Assembly: GCA_027031325.1 (NCBI GenBank)
Contig: JALVRI010000180.1
Location: 1-6,189 of the forward strand
DNA length: 6,189 nt
From: Desulfobacteraceae bacterium
Lineage (GTDB): Bacteria; Desulfobacterota; Desulfobacteria; Desulfobacterales; Desulfosarcinaceae
Reading direction: 5' to 3'
The notes below the pieces were generated by a model, which saw only the letters and a list, made by a program, of their open reading frames with translations, did not search any database and was not told the DNA's origin. Below, piece after piece: positions 3,692-6,189 of the stretch (position 1 is its first letter; each line of letters begins with the position of its first letter). The position numbers and the translations under genes are program-made.

Positions 3692-5029
3692 ATGCAAAAA
3701 ATTTCATCAAAAAAAGGTATCGATTTCCGGATCCGGAAGCTGCCTTCCCGTAAGCTGATCGAGTTGAAAAATCCAGACCGGATAGCCGTGCTGGTCGACA
3801 AACTGCCCTTTGGCAAGGCTAGGTTGAAGGTGGCGGCAGGTGACCGTGTGGCTCTGGGCAGCCGGCTTTTTGAAGACAAAAAGCGCCCCTGGCTTAAATT
3901 CCTTTCGCCGGCAGGAGGCCAGATCGAGCAGATCAATTACGGTCCCCGGCGGGTAATCAGGGAGCTTGTAATCAAGCTTGATCGCCATGAGGAGCATCTG
4001 GATTTCAAGCGCTTCGACCTGCAAGATGTGCAAGCGGCCGACCGGAGGTCAATCGTGGATGCCATTGTTGAAGGCGGCCTGTGGTGGACTTTTCGCGGCC
4101 TGCCCTTCAGGGATGTACCCGAACCGGAGGTGATCCCGCCACTTATTTTGGTCAACCTGGCGGCCAAAGAGCCTTTCGCTCCCGATGTGGAATTGGTGAT
4201 CGGAAAAGATCTGGATCTGCTGAGGCTGGGGATCTCGATTGTCAAGAAATTGTCCCCCAGGGTGGTTGTCTACACCCATGTCGACAATCAGGGGGTGCTT
4301 TCCAAAGCCGGTGATTTGGTAGACCTGCTGGTTGACGGCAATTACCCTGCCGCTGATCCTGCCACAGTTCTTTACCGCCTCAAGCAGTCGGCTTCAGAAA
4401 ACCGTTCATGGTATATCAATGCCCAGGACCTGTTGCTGGTGGCCGGGCTTTTCAGTACGGGACGTTTTCCTACCAGACGGATTTTCGCCGTCGGCGGAAC
4501 CAGGGCGCCTTTTGCGGGCCATGTCGAAAGCCGTCTCGGGGTTCCGGTCGGGCACTTGGTCGACACCCATGCCATCGCCCCCGGCAGCCGCTTCATAGCC
4601 GGGGGGATCCTGAGGGGCTACAAGTTGGAGGCTGATGGGTTCATGGGAGCCTTGGAAACCGGACTGGCGATCCTACCCGAGGATAAGGAGGCCGAATTCA
4701 TGGCCCTTTTCCGGCCCGGTTTCAATAAACCTACCAATTCGCGGGCCTTTGCCTCTTTGTTGAGAAGGGGGGAGCTGGAATATGACTGCGGGCGACAAGG
4801 GCCTGAACGGGCCTGTATCAGCTGCATGTACTGTGCCGATGTCTGCCCGGTGGATATTCTGCCCCAGATGCTCTACAAGGCGATCCTGGCCGAAGAAGTG
4901 GAAGAATACCTGGCACACGGTTTGCTTGATTGTGTCCAGTGCGGCCTGTGCAGTTACGTCTGCCCGTCAAAGATAGAGTTGACGGCTGCTTTTGAAACGG
5001 CGAAAGCTGATTACGCCCGCCAGCAATGA
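3692..5029 (+). CDS. nqrA: Na+-translocating NADH:quinone reductase subunit A, with two intact [4Fe-4S] motifs
   Basis: NqrA is the cytoplasmic, quinone-interacting subunit of the Na+-pumping NADH:quinone oxidoreductase. Numbering here starts at the TTG codon at 3689, one before the ATG. Family features are KKGIDF near the start, a barrel-sandwich region (residues 30-97), GGLWWTFRGLPFRDVPEPEV (129-148), FAGHVESRLGVPVGH, and GGILRGYKLEADGFMG (305-320). It lacks the GGxGFPT nucleotide-binding loop of RnfC. Unusually, the C-terminus has two complete cluster motifs: Cys376/379/382/386 (CISCMYCADVCP) and Cys415/418/421/425 (CVQCGLCSYVCP). Well-known NqrA proteins keep only a CTYVCPGK-like remnant of the second. 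The ATG at 3692 is preferred; a stop in frame at 3677-3679 limits the choice to ATG, TTG 3689 or ATT 3680. No Shine-Dalgarno is seen. nqrB follows after 70 bases. An RnfC-like relation is the alternative, but nqrB downstream supports Nqr. Confidence 0.9.
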   Translation: MQKISSKKGIDFRIRKLPSRKLIELKNPDRIAVLVDKLPFGKARLKVAAGDRVALGSRLFEDKKRPWLKFLSPAGGQIEQINYGPRRVIRELVIKLDRHEEHLDFKRFDLQDVQAADRRSIVDAIVEGGLWWTFRGLPFRDVPEPEVIPPLILVNLAAKEPFAPDVELVIGKDLDLLRLGISIVKKLSPRVVVYTHVDNQGVLSKAGDLVDLLVDGNYPAADPATVLYRLKQSASENRSWYINAQDLLLVAGLFSTGRFPTRRIFAVGGTRAPFAGHVESRLGVPVGHLVDTHAIAPGSRFIAGGILRGYKLEADGFMGALETGLAILPEDKEAEFMALFRPGFNKPTNSRAFASLLRRGELEYDCGRQGPERACISCMYCADVCPVDILPQMLYKAILAEEVEEYLAHGLLDCVQCGLCSYVCPSKIELTAAFETAKADYARQQ

Positions 5030-5082
5030 TGCCGGGTGCCTTGGAGCGGAGTGGTCATTGCGGGGGACGGTTAAAAATCTTT

Positions 5083-5103
5083 ATGAGTGATAGCGCCAGA
5101 TGA
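5083..5103 (+). other. Possible six-codon leader frame overlapping the nqrB start
   Basis: ATG AGT GAT AGC GCC AGA TGA reads six codons and its TGA overlaps the nqrB ATG in an ATGA arrangement (5100-5103). Such an overlap can couple translation, and nqrB has only a weak SD (GAGTGA). A G-rich GGGGGACGG lies somewhat far upstream. Chance is quite possible. Confidence 0.18.
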
Positions 5104-6189
5104 AACTGCTGCGAAAAATTTTCGATGCCCAGCGCAAGCATTTCCAGCCCGGCGGCAAATGGGAAAGGTGGGAGTTTCTCTTTGAACCGACCGAGAAGTT
5201 TCTTTTCGGTTGGGAACAAATCACCCTTGGGCCGCCCCATGTCAGGGACAGTCTCAACGTTCAGCGCTACATGGTCTTTGTTATTGTTTCCCTGCTGCCC
5301 TGCCTTTTTTTCGGAATCTACAACGTCGGTTATCAGGCCTTGCGGCTTGCAGGCCTGCCAAGCGGGTTTCGGCCGTCGTTTCTGCTTGGAGCAAAGACGG
5401 TTCTGCCTCTTGTTGCCATCTCTTATGCTTTCGGCCTGGGGTGGGAAGTATTATTTTCCTATGTCCGTCGGCATCCCATCAGCGAAGGTGTTTTCGTAAC
5501 CGCCATGCTCTTTCCCCTTACCCTGCCACCCACGATCCCCTGGTGGCAGGCTGCCCTGGGGATCTCGTTCGGCGTGGTTATCGGCAAAGAGATCTTCGGG
5601 GGGACCGGGAGAAATTTTTTGAACCCGGCCCTGACCGGAAGAGCCTTTTTATATTTTGCTTACCCTGTCCAGATGTCGGGCAATGCCATCTGGACTGCGG
5701 CGGCCGGTACGGGCCGGGCAATCGACGCTGTCAGCGCGGCAACCCCCCTGGCGGTGGCGGCTTCCGGCGGCGGGCCGCCGGAAAAGATCCTGGCCGATGC
5801 AGGTTATGGCCTTTCAGAGCTTTTGGTGGGGCTTTATCCTGCCAGCATCGGGGCTTCCTCCACGCTCCTGTGCCTGCTGGGGGCTATTTTCCTGGTAGCC
5901 CTGGGCATTGCCAGCTGGCGTATCATCGTCGGCGGGGCGGCCGGTATCCTGGCCACCGGCTGGCTGCTGAACCTGCTTGCCGGACCGTCATCTCCGGCCT
6001 ACTGGAAATTGAATCCCGTCTTTCACCTGCTGATGGGAGGGGCGGCTTTCGGTCTTGCTTTCATGGCCACCGACCCGGTCTCGGCCCCGGACACCCATGC
6101 CGCCAGATGGATATACGGATTGCTTATCGGCGGCCTGACGGTGATGATAAGGGTTTTCAACCCGGCTTTTCCCGAAGGCATAATGTTGG
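5100..6189 (+). CDS. nqrB: Na+-translocating NADH:quinone reductase subunit B (cut by right window edge)
   Basis: NqrB is an integral membrane subunit that carries covalent FMN, binds riboflavin and forms part of the Na+ path. The first 363 codons are present and about 30 C-terminal residues seem missing. Family landmarks are FQPGGKWERW (15-24), HVRDSLNVQRYMVF (47-60), KEIFGGTGRNFLNPALTGRA (163-182) followed by FLYFAYP, ASWRIIVGG (271-279), FMATDPVSAP (321-330), and RVFNPAFPEGIML at the end of the window. Thr215 in DAVSAATPLA corresponds to the threonine that carries FMN in Vibrio (SGAT there, SAAT here). About ten hydrophobic segments run from residue 57 to 353. Compared with the Vibrio protein the periplasmic loop after the first membrane helix (around residues 80-95) is much shorter. 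The gene starts 70 bases after nqrA with a weak SD. NqrC, D, E and F would be expected next, outside the window. Confidence 0.95.
   Translation, partial: MKLLRKIFDAQRKHFQPGGKWERWEFLFEPTEKFLFGWEQITLGPPHVRDSLNVQRYMVFVIVSLLPCLFFGIYNVGYQALRLAGLPSGFRPSFLLGAKTVLPLVAISYAFGLGWEVLFSYVRRHPISEGVFVTAMLFPLTLPPTIPWWQAALGISFGVVIGKEIFGGTGRNFLNPALTGRAFLYFAYPVQMSGNAIWTAAAGTGRAIDAVSAATPLAVAASGGGPPEKILADAGYGLSELLVGLYPASIGASSTLLCLLGAIFLVALGIASWRIIVGGAAGILATGWLLNLLAGPSSPAYWKLNPVFHLLMGGAAFGLAFMATDPVSAPDTHAARWIYGLLIGGLTVMIRVFNPAFPEGIML

Overview
The window looks like chromosomal DNA from an anaerobic bacterium. The best guess is a Desulfobacterota (former Deltaproteobacteria) relative, because the start of a rubrerythrin resembles the Desulfovibrio protein, the 120-residue gene resembles a small family I associate with sulfate reducers, and there is a PerR-type regulator beside a sodium-pumping Nqr operon. 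This placement is inference from protein resemblance and not a taxonomic result.

Layout. Left edge, minus strand: a rubrerythrin cut by the window edge (1-81), preceded in the same direction by a 68-residue conserved-looking small protein (175-381). Next is about 876 bases (382-1257) with no convincing gene, holding a good intrinsic terminator with no gene before it (1012-1038), an 18-base near-palindrome (674-691) and a possible promoter. A 120-residue plus-strand protein (1258-1620) follows, and its last 18 bases overlap the 3' end of a convergent minus-strand cluster. That cluster, read right to left, is a 67-residue two-knuckle zinc-ribbon protein (3463 side), a short-type citrate synthase and a PerR/Fur-family regulator. 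The gaps are 23 and 8 bases, so it is very probably one operon.

A divergent intergenic region (3467-3691) contains a Fur/PerR-box-like inverted repeat (3565-3579). It separates the citrate synthase/perR cluster from nqrA (3692-5029) and nqrB (5100 to the right edge). The window ends about 30 codons before the expected end of nqrB, and nqrCDEF presumably follow outside.

The genes join oxidative-stress defence (rubrerythrin, PerR-type sensor), entry of carbon into the citrate cycle (citrate synthase) and respiratory Na+ pumping (Nqr). The most unusual feature is NqrA. Its C-terminus carries two complete CxxCxxCxxxCP motifs, as in RnfC, where well-studied NqrA proteins keep only a degenerate remnant. 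This suggests an Nqr complex whose A subunit still carries two [4Fe-4S] clusters.
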